NCBI GenBank assembly: GCA_026874595.1
Contig: CM049310.1
Span: 83,737,056 to 83,801,055 of the forward strand
Origin: Sipunculus nudus
Taxonomy: Eukaryota; Annelida; Sipuncula; Golfingiida; Sipunculidae
DNA: 64,000 nt
Direction: 5' to 3'
The notes under the pieces are model-generated. The model was not told the origin of the DNA, did not search any database, and worked only from the letters and a program-made list of their open reading frames with translations. Below, piece by piece: positions 25,401 through 37,351 of the stretch (position 1 is its first letter; every line of letters starts with the position of its first letter). A program made the position numbers and the translations under genes.

Positions 25401-28400
25401 ACATACCTTTACCTTGGTACAACAGCATGAAGTATCATTTTTGGGAAGTAAACCTACTAAGGGTGAATTGAATTTGAACCACTTCATTGTTAACATAGTT
25501 TGCCCATCAGTAGCTAAAATGTAAACTGGCAAAGGAGAGTTGGAGAGTTAGTAAACCAGGTTGTGACTTTCAACATTTTATGAAAGCATTTGATAAATAT
25601 AATATCAAATTATGCTACAGGTCCCTTCAGCCTTGACAATGCTGTGTATATCCCAATATTTAGAAATACCTAAACATTTTTATAAATGTGTATTACCACA
25701 TGCTTTTAGTTCATTTTGACTTAATACAAAAATTGAAAAGCTTCTTTGCAAAAGCAATCCAGGCACACAGATTTACTCTTTCCAGTTCACCTGCTTGATA
25801 TGTTGTTATGGTTCTGTGTGAGTAAAGAGTCCACATTTGTCTGTTTACCATAACAAGACTACATGACCAGAAATTCTATCTTGAGAATACTGGCCAACTC
25901 CCAAACAAGGAAATGTAACATGAAATATAAACACTGGTTGGAAGCTTCAGAAATCTTGGTTTGTGGATGTTATGGCTACCAGGTGGCTTGCACATAAGAT
26001 TATGTTTATGGCAATGATACCGCCTGATGCAAGATTTTTTGCCACTTTAGTAAAAGAGTAAACAAACAGATTTAGAACAAAATATAGGCTGGTAAAATAA
26101 TATTTTAAGGAGAAAACACTATATTTCATGAATATTTAACATACTTAGTATATGAATAGATCCCTTTAAGCTAGGATTTTCATAACATTTGGAAAGAAAA
26201 TAAATAATTTTTATAAAAAATGTAACAGAATGTATTACATCTCAGAATGAGAGCAGGAGGTTCAGAGTCAAGTTTGCTGACCAAGGTGGGAAGAAGGGCA
26301 GTGAGGTTTGTCAAGAATGTTGCAAGAACCTCGGTCGGTATTTCTTCATCAAACAAGTGGAGTCCACAGAGGATGCAGGAACAGGGGCAGACAATCAGGT
26401 GAAAATATGTAGATAACATCCTGAATAAGGCTGTAAAGAGACATTCTCTCACAATACAATATGTATTGCAATACTTCACTCACAATACGATACATGATTT
26501 GATACATATAAGTGGCTTTGAGCTCATATTTGAAGTAAGTATTCTTCTTTGTTTAGTTTTTGATGCCCTACCTGATGTGTCACTGGGAATTACAAATTAT
26601 GGTACAGCCCCTTCAGTTGGTTTAATTGCTTATGCAGCAGTTTGCCAATAAGATGTTGATTAAATGATTTCTGGCCAATGAATTTTCAGTTACATCTGCT
26701 GGGGTACTTATGATTATTAAACGCTAAATGTTAGATGTTTGACTTTTTGTTGGATGATAATTAGAGCCTCAGTCCTCAGTCACATGTCAAGATTAACAGG
26801 TTTTTCAAATACACAAGTCATTTGATAGTGACATTTTTACATAGATTTTAAAGGTGCACATGTATACATCATATGAAATTTGACATGAAATCTTGATTTT
26901 TAAATAAACATGGTCTCATGCCAAAAATACTTCTGGTCATATTAAAGATAAATAAAAATATTGAAAAAAAAGAACTTAATAAAGTGGATAAGATAGCAGA
27001 ATTGAATATTAAAAGACCTGAATTTTCTTTCAATGGTTCTGATTATTTTGAAAAGCAACAAAAAATAACAACAGTTAAAATTATATCATGGAGACACTTT
27101 TTGCCAGTCTATTCCAAAAAAACTTCATTTAATCAAAATATTTATTTTAATTCTTTATATTTTAAGTTAATGGGTGTCTTCTTATTCCTCAACAGCAGGA
27201 CTCGGTCATGCCATCACAGCAAGACAATATGGTTAATCTGGAGGGAAAAGTTGGCCTGGATAAACTGGCTCAGGTTGGGAAAATTATTGAAAAACAGAAT
27301 CAAAATTAAAGAGGTCCCCTCTCTCTGATTAGATTGGTATATAATTTTTTAGGTTTAATGTAAGAAAATATTTTTCAGTCAACAGCTTGTATCTAGATCA
27401 AGACAAACAGTTTTATCTGTAAATTATTACAATTAGGTTATCATTCCACTGTGCTTAAATGGATTAACATTTGGCATTCTGCAATAAATTTGAATTTGAG
27501 ACATTTTCCAATAAACTTTAACTGAAGAGCAGCTGATTTTAAAAATAATTAGAAATTTCACTCTGAATGTGTTTTTTTTTATTTATGTGATTTCTGGATT
27601 ACTGTGCGTACATATTAATGGACTCTATGTAATTTCATACAACACATCTGCAGTGGATGTATGGGTTTTTAGCTCAGCTGACTGAAAGTCAACTGAAGTA
27701 TAGGAATGGGGCTTTGTTTGTGGTCCGTCTGGGCATCCAGCCATCTGGGCATCAGGCTGTCAGTTATCAGGGCACAAATCATGACTGCTATAACCCTAGA
27801 ATCTTATAACTGGTAGGTTATGAAAAAATATCCTTGGAAACCTGAAATTAGGTCACTGCAACCTATATTCTTAGAGCTTTCCGGCTCGTAACCTCCCCCC
27901 AGAATAAGTAAAAATATGATACCAAACCTCCAGTATCTGGATAATTAATGCATGGATTGCCATGAATCATGCCCTGAATATTGACCATGACTGGATTTGT
28001 CAGTCCCCGAATACTGGTGGTGCCACCTGTTTTTTTCTAATTTTGTATGATTTTTTTCTGTTTTTGAGACCATCAAATGACAGCATTTATGTCATATTCT
28101 CAGCTGTAGTTTCATCCAGTGTCCAAAAACCTAGTGTCTTTATTGATTATGATTGGTTTCTTCAGTTCAGTTCTTCAGACTTGTGGTGCCATCTGTATTT
28201 TTTTCTATTTTTTATGCATTATTTCCTTTATTTAGAGACTGCCAAATAATATGTACATTATCAGATTTGCAACTATGGTTTCATCTGTGTCCTGAAACCT
28301 TACGTGTTCATAAGGGCCCTGCTTTTCATCTGTCGGTTCATCTGTTAGTGTTTCTGTATGTCTGTCAGATTTATTTCCTGATGATAACTCCAGTTTTGAT

Positions 28401-30672
28401 GGACATATGGATTTCAATCTTGAATTATATATGGCCCACTTCTATATGACCTAAGAACTCTATATATTTTGGGGTCTTGAGGCCAAAGGTCAGGGTCACA
28501 GGACCAACTTATTTAGAAAGATTGTCGATGCATTTTAAGCCAAACTTTTCATCCCAAACCTTCCATCTTTCAGATATTGCTCACCTGTCAATAGTGGAAG
28601 AAACTCATGGATTTTGGGGTCACAAGGTCAAGGTCATAGGGCTGTCTGTCCACATTTTGTTTCTCTCTGATAACTCCAGTTTGGATTGACATATTGGATT
28701 CAATCTTGACTAATATACTGTGGTTACCTGTTTATTCGTGAGGTTTTTTTAAAAAAATTTTGAGCGATATTGCGAAATTGAAATAATCGCGAATATGAAA
28801 CCCTCGGGAAAAGATGTCCCATAAACTAAGATGAACAAAAGGGGATGATGATCCTGCATGAACAGGTGATTAGTTATCATACCCCTCGAAACAACCGAAT
28901 CAGCAACCCTAAATGTGCATGGTATCGAAACTGACCCATGCATAAAAACATTAATTATCATTGTAAAAACAAGCAGTATTCACAAGGGATATATTGACTT
29001 TGACACAAATCATAAGCTAATGACTGAACTATAAATGAGTGAGATATTGTAGGTTTCATTCTAAATTTAATGTCAATACAAATACTGCTGTGCTTAGAAT
29101 ATATATTTTCTGGTGCGATCATGAAAATAAAACCCTTGCAAACGTTCAAATGGAAGAAGTCGCGAATTTTCAGCCTTGCCAAAATAAAGTATGTCCCACC
29201 AAAAATGTTAGTACCCTTTTGATTTTGAGGTCATGAGGTCAAAGGTCAAGGTCACAGGACCCACTTTTTTAAAAAGCCTGTGGTTGTAGTTTAAGCCACA
29301 CTTTTCATCACAAATCTTCCAGATTTTTCTCACCTGCCAATAGTGGAAGAAACTCATGGATTTGGGGGTCACAAGTTCAAAGGTCAAGGTCATAGGGGGA
29401 ATCTATATACATATTTGTTTCCAGATGATAACACCAGTTTGTATTGAAATATTGGTTTCAAACTTGATTATATATAGCCCACCACTAAAGTAAAAACTTT
29501 GTTGATTCTGGGGTCATGAGATCAAAGGTCAAGGTTACAGGACCCACTACTTTAGAACTATTCTGGATGCATTTTAAGTCAAACTTTTCATCGCAAACCT
29601 TCCATCTTCCACATGTGGCACACCTGCCAATAGGGGAAGTTTCTTTTTGATTTTGAGGTCACTAGGTCAAAGGTCACATGGCCCATGCATCCATTTACAA
29701 ATTAGTTAATGGATGATAACTCCAGTTTGGGTAGACTGGTTGGCTTAAACCTGATCACAGGACCCATATTTTGAAAGAGATCATAAACATATATCCTTAT
29801 AAGCATAATCCAGGAGAGCGTCGAAACCCATTGGTCCATAGTTTTATCAACAAGCTGTTAGTATACACAGGCATGTTAACAAATTGAAAAACTATGCATC
29901 CTAAGGAGTGGATGGTTGCATATATGCCAAAGATGCATTGTCAACAAATGGAAAAATTATTCATCCTATAAGCAGTGGATGGTTGCATATATGCCAAAGT
30001 TGCACTGTCAACAAATGAAAAAACTATGCATCCTAATTAAGTGGTGGATGGTTGCATATATGCCAAAGTTGCACTGTCAGCAAATGGAAAAACTATGCAT
30101 CCTAAGTGGTTGATGGCTGAATATATGCCAAAGTTGCACTGTCACTAGTTGAACAACACCTTTGCAAATCTCTGATTCGCCTTTCCTAAGGATGTCCTAG
30201 TTGAATGTGTTTGGATTATTATGGTGAGCCCCTACTTGCTATAAACACATGAACTTGAATTCAAACAACATGAACAGCCTTTGCATTTTCTGGCCTATTT
30301 TTATCAAAGGTTCAAGGGATTATCTTTAGTTAATAGACATCAGAAATAAGAATAGGCCCCATTAAGTATTAAAGATTTCTGTCATGAAACATTTTTAGAT
30401 TATGTGAAAAAGTATACTTACAACTTGAGTAGAGAAAATCATGTCCAGATGTAATACATTCCTGCCACTTGATATTAATTCGCAATTTTATCAATTTTCA
30501 GATGATGCTTGGTGAATTGAAAGTGCAGTTGCCAATGGCATACAGTACCCATGAACTTCCTACTGAACATCTTCACAACTTTTTACGACTCTGTCTGAGT
30601 GACAGCAGCTTCCCGGCCTTTGTTGGTCAGGTTGAGAAGGAACTTAAAAAAATTGCTGAGGAAGGACCATGA
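22355..30672 (+). CDS. REC114: Meiotic recombination protein REC114, six coding exons
   Basis: REC114 works with MEI4 (and IHO1) on meiotic chromosome axes to activate SPO11/TOPOVIBL and start programmed double-strand breaks. Six plus-strand exons (22355-22432, 23097-23180, 24944-25027, 26246-26398, 27196-27273, 30502-30672) join to 215 aa; the human protein is about 266. The N-terminal NLTKYARYV, GAHDWMKGIRKGDSMLF (about 61-77) and RFRVKF...CCKNLGRYFF (about 87-115) match the pleckstrin-homology-like domain. The C-terminal HLHNFLRLCLSDSSFPAFVGQVEKEL (about 183-208) matches the conserved terminal helix segment. The middle (about 120-160) is variable and Gln/Asn-rich, as usual for this family. 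All introns are phase 0. The ATG at 22355 sits in a good context (gaccATGG), 15 nt after an AG acceptor, so at least one 5' non-coding exon is expected. An AATAAA follows the stop by about 75 nt. Confidence 0.9.
23097..23180 (+). CDS. REC114: REC114 exon 2 (residues 27-54)
   Basis: 84 nt, phase 0 at both ends, acceptor tatttcag, donor GTAAGA. It encodes alternating hydrophobic beta-strand-like sequence (LVLMVSELNHLVIMHSDEIQ), in the position of the 'LVLTIVISGHFFIFQGQ' strand pair of the PH-like domain. Confidence 0.85.
23530..24060. repeat. Dispersed repeat in REC114 intron 2, related to 30.79-31.02 kb
   Basis: Blocks tatacgcctgtctgtgact, gtctgtccttctgttaactt, ttgatgaggtca and catatttaatgaggtcagag recur at about 30790-31025, just after REC114. 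It is a diverged non-coding repeat with no clear ends. Confidence 0.45.
24944..25027 (+). CDS. REC114: REC114 exon 3 (residues 55-82)
   Basis: 84 nt, phase 0 at both ends, acceptor tttttcag, donor GTGAGT. It encodes HGAHDWMKGIRKGDSMLFVY, matching the most recognisable block of the family (DWLK..R..D.LLF). The 189-residue open frame running on into the intron is read-through and not part of the protein. Confidence 0.88.
25128..25200. repeat. Pyrimidine (CT)n-rich tract
   Basis: An imperfect CTCT/TTTCTCTGTCTT tract in REC114 intron 3. It is simple sequence with no repeat unit longer than a few bases. Confidence 0.8.
26246..26398 (+). CDS. REC114: REC114 exon 4 (residues 83-133)
   Basis: 153 nt = 51 codons, acceptor acatctcag, donor GTGAAA. 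It encodes NESRRFRVKFADQ, then CQECCKNLGRYFFIKQ, the counterpart of vertebrate 'FRVQFSG...CVQKLAQYI', the last strand and helix of the PH-like domain, followed by an acidic linker. Confidence 0.88.
27196..27273 (+). CDS. REC114: REC114 exon 5 (residues 134-159), tandem acceptor
   Basis: 78 nt = 26 codons of Gln/Asn-rich linker (SVMPSQQDNMVNLEGKVG). The acceptor is a CAGCAG tandem, so use of the second AG would remove one Gln without changing frame. The donor GTTGGG is weak and phase is 0 on both sides, so skipping would stay in frame. Support is consistent phase and location; the residues themselves are not conserved. Confidence 0.7.
27672..28290 (-). mobile_element. Hairpin-ended element, inverted copy
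   Basis: The right-end hairpin is present in reverse (ttagctcagctgactgaaag at 27669), followed by agtataggaatgg and ggtccgtctgggcatccag, the mirror of the terminal blocks at 43.9 kb. The left end in this orientation is not identified; the interior (cagtccccgaatactggtgg) resembles the 43.5-kb units. Confidence 0.5.
28290..29790 (+). repeat. Repeat array rich in AGGTCA half-sites
   Basis: At least five degenerate units, each with caaaggtcaaggtcacagg and acttttcatc...aaccttccatctttca, in REC114 intron 5. Short open frames reading [12 protein letters not shown] come from this unit. Exact direct repeats of AGGTCA occur at 29236-29254 and 29656-29676. Confidence 0.65.
29864..30150 (+). repeat. Tandem repeat, about 66-bp unit, about 4.3 copies
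   Basis: The unit is gtggatggttgcatatatgc, then caaagttgcactgtcaacaa, then atggaaaaactatgcatcct. Copies differ by a few substitutions and small indels. Located in REC114 intron 5. An open frame of 65 codons across it is a by-product. Confidence 0.85.
30502..30672 (+). CDS. REC114: REC114 terminal exon (residues 160-215)
   Basis: 171 nt including TGA, acceptor aattttcag. It encodes the conserved C-terminus (LRLCLSDSSFPAFVGQVEKE), the segment reported in the family to dimerise and bind the MEI4 N-terminus. It is separated from exon 5 by a 3.2-kb intron loaded with repeats. Confidence 0.9.
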   Translation: MMLGELKVQLPMAYSTHELPTEHLHNFLRLCLSDSSFPAFVGQVEKELKKIAEEGP

Positions 30673-30747
30673 ATCTGATGATGGTGGTTACTTAAGACTT
30701 GTTTTGATTATTTTATTTTCTAGTTCAGAGATATATGATATTTTATT

Positions 30748-30753
30748 AATAAA
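30748..30753 (+). promoter_or_regulatory. REC114 polyadenylation signal
   Basis: AATAAA lies 76 nt beyond the REC114 stop, followed by a TG/T-rich stretch (ttttgtattcttgttcc) fitting a downstream element. This gives a short 3' UTR of roughly 100 nt. Confidence 0.65.
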
Positions 30754-30754
30754 A

Positions 30755-33700
30755 TAACATTAATATTTTGTATTCTTGTTCCTTTTTATATGCCTGTCTA
30801 TAATGGGACGTATTATGGTATAGCCACTGTCAGTCCATCTGTCCATATGTGAACTTTTAGTGTTACTGTTTTATAAGGTCAGAGGTCACTTGGTGCCTTA
30901 CCAAAAATCTTATGGATTTTGATGAACTCATTGTACATATTTACCAATAAAGTTTCTCATCTGATTCACATTCCTAGCAAAATTCATGCATATTTAATGA
31001 GGTCAGAGGTAACCAGATACGCAACGGGTGTTTGTTTAGATTTTAGAATTTTTTCTCTCAGGTTAGCTTTGAAATTATAATAGTAATAGAAACACTCACC
31101 AGATGGCACTGTAGCAAGGTTTTAGGGACATGGTTATTCAACAGATAGCAATTCCAATCACTATCCCATCCCCACCCCCCCTTTCCGTTAATCCAGGCTG
31201 TGCCTCTGTTCACTTCTACAACATAGTTATTACACATTATTATAAAAAAGTCAAAATAATTACCTTAGAATTTGAAAATTCATAATGATCAGTGACAATT
31301 CTGATGAAAAAAACTAAAATTTTTTTTCTTGAACTGTTGGGAACCCTTTAATGTACTATTGCTGTCTGGCTGTGAAATTCTTTACACCTAATAAGACTGA
31401 GTGTCAAATGATATTGGAAAAAACTCTACTATTGAACTGCCTTATGACTTTACCAGTAGACACTTGTAGACACTGAGCTTAAGTGTATCTGTCAAATAAG
31501 TAAGTACAGGTGGTAGCTTCTGAGTTTTGGCTTTATTGTCTCCAGCTATAAATATTTTGATGAGGAATTACTTTGAATGTTACATAATCCTTTGAATTTA
31601 AAAATTTATTTTCAAAGATTCATATAAAATTTAAAAATCAAATTTTAAATTTGGTCTTAAACTTTCAAAAATGTATGACCACAAAATTATGATTGTTTAA
31701 AAGGCCTTTAAAAGTGATTTCTAATGATAATCAATTCTAAATAAGGATTTTAATTATTGAAATATAAAATTTATAAATTTTCAGATTGGTGCAACTAAAG
31801 AATGAAGTATGTGTATGCCAGGTGTAAGTATAAACATAAGTCTTTACATAAATAATTTTTCATCATATGATAATTAAAGACTTCTGATCATGGAAAATAT
31901 ATAAATATTCAGATGGCTTCAATAAAAATTTAAAGTATTCCAGGTTCATGTGTTTTCACAAATCATTACAGAAAAATATTTTTCAGCATATAAGAGATAT
32001 GGTGAGATGGTTATGTTTGTTAAACATACTGTTATTAACACTAGTTCTGAGCTACAATAACATCCTCATATGTTTTCTGATTCTTGAAATGAATGATGAG
32101 TTTTGAAGGAGTGTTTATGTTTTTATGCACCTGTATGGAATGACTGATGAGGTCATGTGTACTGGCTGCTCCTTTATATGTTGTGACACAGACGTTGTTG
32201 ATATTAATATGTTTACTATGGCAGACATTTTGTTGAATGACTCGCATAGCTTGGGTCCAAGGTACAGATATGAATCAGGAAGTGTTCAAATACTTATATA
32301 TCAGAGGTATTACCAGGTATGGCCACAGGCCATATACTTCAATCTCCTTATCTAGTTTTAAATAAAAAAAATGATATATTTTAATTATAGCCTATGTTTA
32401 TACAGATTTTAAATATATATTTATTTATATAATTTATAGCTATTCTCATTTTTCTAATTATAATAAAAAATATAAATTGATAAATATTATTTTTCAATTA
32501 TATTTAAAATAATTATATCAATATACTTAATAATAAATAATCATAATAAACAGTTATAAACTATATGATTAATATTAATATGACAAAGCATTAATTTCAT
32601 TTTTTTAAAGAGGTAGTAAAGCTTATGAAATATTTTAGTTATATTTGTTAATCAGAAACAAGTTTTTCTTTATTTATGAAACTGACTTCAGTAATGAGCT
32701 ATTTCCAGATTTTTTTCCCATCAGGGTTTACTCTTGTGTACATCATAGAATACATTTATCAATGTTTGCACAAAATAAGAAAATAAATGGAAAAAAATTG
32801 GCTGCTGTTTGGGTGATAAACGATGAAATTTTACCTGTGTTGAATTTTAAATTTTAAAATGTAAATCGGTCCAAATTCTGTTCTGTCAAAGATATGCATT
32901 CTAGAGCATACTGTTTATTTACAATTCATGAAATTTTGGGAGAAAAAAAAATTTTAGTTCAGGTTTTAATTTAAGATTTGCCAAGTAAAAATATTTTGCT
33001 TTAGATATCTTGTTTATTTTGACTTTAAAGCATTGTCATTGTGTTATATGTTGGCTGTGATTGTCCTATTTCAGGGCATGTTACAAAACGTATAAACAGA
33101 AGCAGGTGTATAACTTGGCCTACTCGTTGATAACATTGTCTATATGGTGATTATAGCAGTGATATCACAGTTTTCCACAATGTTGCAGTGCTATTCTGGT
33201 AAATAAAAACAAACAACATCGGTCTGTGACCCACTATTCTAATTGATAAGTTATCACTCACGTTCATTGAATAGTTAGCGACCCATTTTGAATATACTGA
33301 TAGATACAATCCATGGAATATCTTATGCTCAACTTCTCTGCAGTCATAAAATATTTTATTTTCTAGTCTTTATGAAAGCATTCAATGTCCAGTTTTCATT
33401 TTAAACATAACTGAATGACAATTTCTCAAAACCCTTTATTTTTGTTTTTCCTCAACTTTATGTCTTTCTTGTTGAAAAACGAAAGGTACTAGTAAATTTT
33501 TGATTGACTGAAAGTATAAAATAGAAACATAAAACAGGGGGAAATTCCTTCTGAGATATTCTCATGAAGTTTAATATTAATCCACTTAAAAGTGTTTTAC
33601 TGTTACCAGATTCTAAAAATGAATTCAAAATTAATCAAAATATTAAAATATCATGTGAAAATCAATGAAAAGTTCAAAAATATGTAAACCACTAAAAAAG

Positions 33701-34533
33701 AACACTACCAAGTTTAAAATCGTGTATTCTTCATGGGGTCTTTTATGCATTCAAAACAACCAATTGATTTTAAGAAAAAGTGGTCTTTGCTAATGCAATT
33801 GTGCTACCTAGTTAAAGAGATATACCGGAGAGTACTTGTACTTAGTTACCATTTTTAACAATACTTTGCCTCTGTTTAAGTTAAAAGACATTAAACTGAA
33901 GTTTTTGTATAGTCTGTGTATCTTCAATGAATAAAAACAATCGCATAAATGAAACCGCTTAGTCATTACAACAAATATATTTGGCTGTAGCAATTTAGCA
34001 AAAACGTTTATAAAAAGAAGTTTAAGCAAGATTGTATCAAACCATTTGTTTTTTTGGCTGTGTTCTAGGTGCAGATAAGATAACAAGATTGAACGGCTGT
34101 AGATAAGAAAGTTATCCTGTAGGTAGGTGTGATCACACTTCTTAGGCCTAGTTTAAGGGACAGCATATCTTACTGATCAGCAAAACAGACAGTAACAATA
34201 TTATCACACCAGATGTATAGTTTCTCCATACTGATTTTATTTTATTCCTGTCATCTAGAACAAGTTTACTTAGATATTTATAAAAGTTAATAAAGTAGTT
34301 GTAAACTGAATCTTGTGTAGGAAAACAATTTTAAAATATTATATTTTAAAAATATTAATAGAAGGAAACCATCAATTTTTGGTTTATTGATTGACATTTG
34401 TGTACTCATGTTAACCAATGGGTTGGGTGGGGGTTAGAAGTAGCCAGTCATCATTTAAAGGTAATAACTTGGGTAAGGGGTGGACTCGTGATTTATGGTT
34501 ACAAATTGGGCCTTGGGTGGACATTCATGATTT
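30755..34533. other. Intergenic, AT-rich
   Basis: It separates REC114 from the next repeat block and PNP. A short repeat is present at 30790-31025 (see 23.5 kb). The remainder is AT-rich, with no coding exon, RNA gene or repeat family that I can support. Confidence 0.4.
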
Positions 34534-35718
34534 AACAAGTGACCCAGGGGTCTGACGCTCAGCTGACGAGGAAGACATTGACAAAAGTAATTTTATCATC
34601 TGAATGTCAAATTTGAATGAAATACTTTTTCCAAACTTGACCTTTTGTATAAAATCATCCAATATTCATTGGGGTACTATGGAGCTCTGTAGCATGAAGG
34701 ATATGGGTAACAGACACCTATTTTCAAGGTTTACAAGATGACTTTTCAGGGGTCTCCCAGCATGTCAAAAAATAAAATTCTAGGTCTAGTTATTATGATT
34801 TGTGCCCTGTTAACAGATGACCAAATGTTTATTCTGGGGGGTATTTCAAAGCCGCATAGGATGAAGGATATGGGTAACAGAGATGTAATTTCAGGTGCAC
34901 AAGGAGACTTTTCAGGGGCCTCCCAGCATATCAAGAAAGGAGATTCTGGGTTAAGTCATTATAATTTGTGCTTTGTTAACAGATGACCAAATCTTTATTC
35001 TCGGAGCCACAGCATGAAGGATATGGGTAACAGAGACCTAATTTCAGATTTCCAAAGAGACTTTCCAAAGGCCTCCCTGCATGTCAAGAAAGAAGATTCT
35101 AGGTCCAGTCATTATGATTTGTGCCCTGTTAATATATGACCAAATCTTTATTCTGGGGGGTACTTCAGAGCCCCATAGCTCACAGAATATGGGTAACAGG
35201 GACCTTATTTTGGGTTCCATGTAGACCTTTTATGGGCTTCCCTGGAGGTGAGGACAGAAGATTATAGGTCCAGTCATTATGATTTGTGCCCTGTTTACAG
35301 ATGACCAAATGTTTAAAGATCACAAAAGTAGAGAAAAAAAATCGTAAAAAATAAAAAAAATATAGCTGGCGCCACCAATCTCCAGAAATTGATGAAACAC
35401 TCCATGATCAATATCCATGCAAAGAATCATGGTGATTAATGCATTAGTTGTTCAGATACTTGAGCTTTTGTATCAAATTTTGCATTATTCTGGGGGGTAC
35501 TTCAGAACCCCATAGCTTGAAGAATATAGGTCACAGTGACCTAATTTCAGGTTTACAAGGAGAATTTCCATAGACCTCCCAGGATGTCGTCAAGTAAGAA
35601 GATTCCAGGTCTAGCGGTTACGATTTATGCCCTGTTAACAGACAGACGCCTGGATGGCCGGACGGACGACGGACAAAAGGTAATCCCTATAGCTCAGATG
35701 ACTTTCAGTCAGCTGAGC
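34534..35718 (+). mobile_element. Hairpin-ended element with internal 160-bp units
   Basis: The left end is acaagtgacccaggggtc then cgctcagctga. The right end is a (GGAC)n-like tract and the hairpin at 35692-35717 followed by CTAA. Inside, a unit with gaaggatatgggtaacag and gatttgtgccctgttaacag repeats at 34694, 34861, 35014 and about 35183 (spacing about 153-167 bp). Non-coding. Confidence 0.6.
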
Positions 35719-36764
35719 TAAAAATTGAAAAAATACAGGTGGCGCCACCAGAATGCAGAAACTGATTAAACATTTCATGATCAATATCCATGCAAAGAAT
35801 CATGCTGATCAATATAATAATTGTTCAGATACTTGAGCTTTTGTTTCAAATTTTCCATTATTCTTGGGGGTACTTCGGAGCCCCATAGCTCAGAGGTTAT
35901 GGGTAACAGAGACCTAATTTCAAGTTTTTAAGGAGACTTTTCATGGGCCTCTCAGCATGTCAAGAGAGAAGATTCTAGGTCCAGTTGTTACGATTTGTGC
36001 CATGTTAACAGATGACCGCATCTTATGAGGTCTCAAAAATAGAGAAAAAAATTCGTAAAAATAAAAAAAAATACAGGTGGCGCCACCATACTGCAGAAAC
36101 TGATGACACATTCCATATTCAATATCCATGAAAAGTATCATGGTGATCACTGCAATTGTTGTTTAGATACTTGAGCTTTTGTATCAAATTTTCCATTATT
36201 CTGGGGGGTACTTCGGAGCCCCATAGCTCAAAGGTTATGGGTAACAGAGACCTAATTTCAGGTTTCCAAAGAGACTTTTTATGGGCCTCCCTGCATGTCA
36301 AGAGAGAAGATTCTAGGTGTAGTCGTTACGATTTGTGCCTGTTAACAGATGGCCGCATCTTAAGAGGTCTCAAAAATAGAGAAAAATATTGGTAAAAATC
36401 GAAAAAATACAGGTGGCGCCACCAGTCTGCAGAAACTGATGAAACACTCCATGATCAATATCCATGCAAAAAATCATGATGATCAATGCATTTGTTGTTC
36501 AGATACTTGAGCTTTTGTATCAAATTTTCCATTATTCTGGGGGGTACTTCGGAACCCCATAGCTCGAAATATAGGTCACAGTGACCTAATTTCAGGTTTA
36601 CAAGGAGAATTTCCATAGACCTCCCAGGATGTCAAGTAAGAAGATTCCAGTTCTAGCGGTTACGATTTGTGCCCTGTTAACGGACAGACGCCCGGACGGC
36701 CGGATGGCCGACTGACAAAAGGTGATCCCTATAGCTCAGATGACTTACAGTCAGCTGAGCTAAT
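35719..36764 (+). mobile_element. Second hairpin-ended unit in tandem, three GGTGGCGCCACC repeats
   Basis: It follows the previous hairpin directly and ends in its own hairpin (36734-36760) and CTAA. It holds three units of about 337 bp, each starting at the palindrome GGTGGCGCCACC (35738, 36076, 36412) and including tggggggtacttcggagcc and tatgggtaacagagacctaa. Confidence 0.65.
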
Positions 36765-37231
36765 AATAACCAACCAGCCCTGGGACAGACTGCCAAGTTA
36801 AACTATAGAAACCAGACCCTGGTGCAAAGAGCTGGTGATCATTATCTTATGGAGAAATAAAACCAATGGGCCCTTTAATGGAGTCAAACATTAATTACAA
36901 CTTACAATTAAAAAAAAAGTGTCTGAAACAGGAATGCAAACCTTGCACAGAAGAAAGGTATTCACAGGTGGTGCCTTGAATTTTTAATTAGTAAACCTGT
37001 GTTATCCCTAGGAAGTTTTTCATTGAAAATATTTTGAAAAACACCCCTGAACATTGTGATAAAAATATTGTGGACACCTTTCAGGGGAAACCATACATAA
37101 AGTGATGTCACAGTCCTCTGTGATGTCACAAAAGAAAGCTGTATGGTCACATGCTACGTCTTGGGTGTAGACTAATGTGCTATAAAATCCCATAAAACGC
37201 TCATCTTGGGGGTATTTACGCTGGGATTTAC

Positions 37232-37259
37232 ATCACACACACACACACACACACACACA
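37232..37259. repeat. (AC)n microsatellite
   Basis: About 14 AC units, immediately beyond the presumed PNP 3' UTR end. Confidence 0.95.
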
Positions 37260-37345
37260 GAATCAAGTCAAACAATAACCCTTGCTTCGCGCAGGGTTAT
37301 ATATCCGAAGAAAGAAAGTGTAGACCAAGTTACTTGGAGATACAT

Positions 37346-37351
37346 TTTATT
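37346..37351 (-). promoter_or_regulatory. Candidate distal PNP polyadenylation signal
   Basis: TTTATT on the plus strand is AATAAA on the minus strand. The 3.3 kb between here and the PNP stop is AT-rich and free of the repeat families that crowd both sides, which would suit a long 3' UTR. Nearer signals cannot be excluded. Confidence 0.3.

Noticed and set aside
24902-25471. 189-codon open frame, the longest in the window
   Set aside because: It contains REC114 exon 3 (24944-25027); the rest is intron read-through, including a CT-rich tract. The donor GTGAGT at 25028 ends the real coding part.
29864-30150. CRISPR-like regular spacing
   Set aside because: The 66-bp units are contiguous tandem copies with no variable spacers, in a eukaryotic intron.
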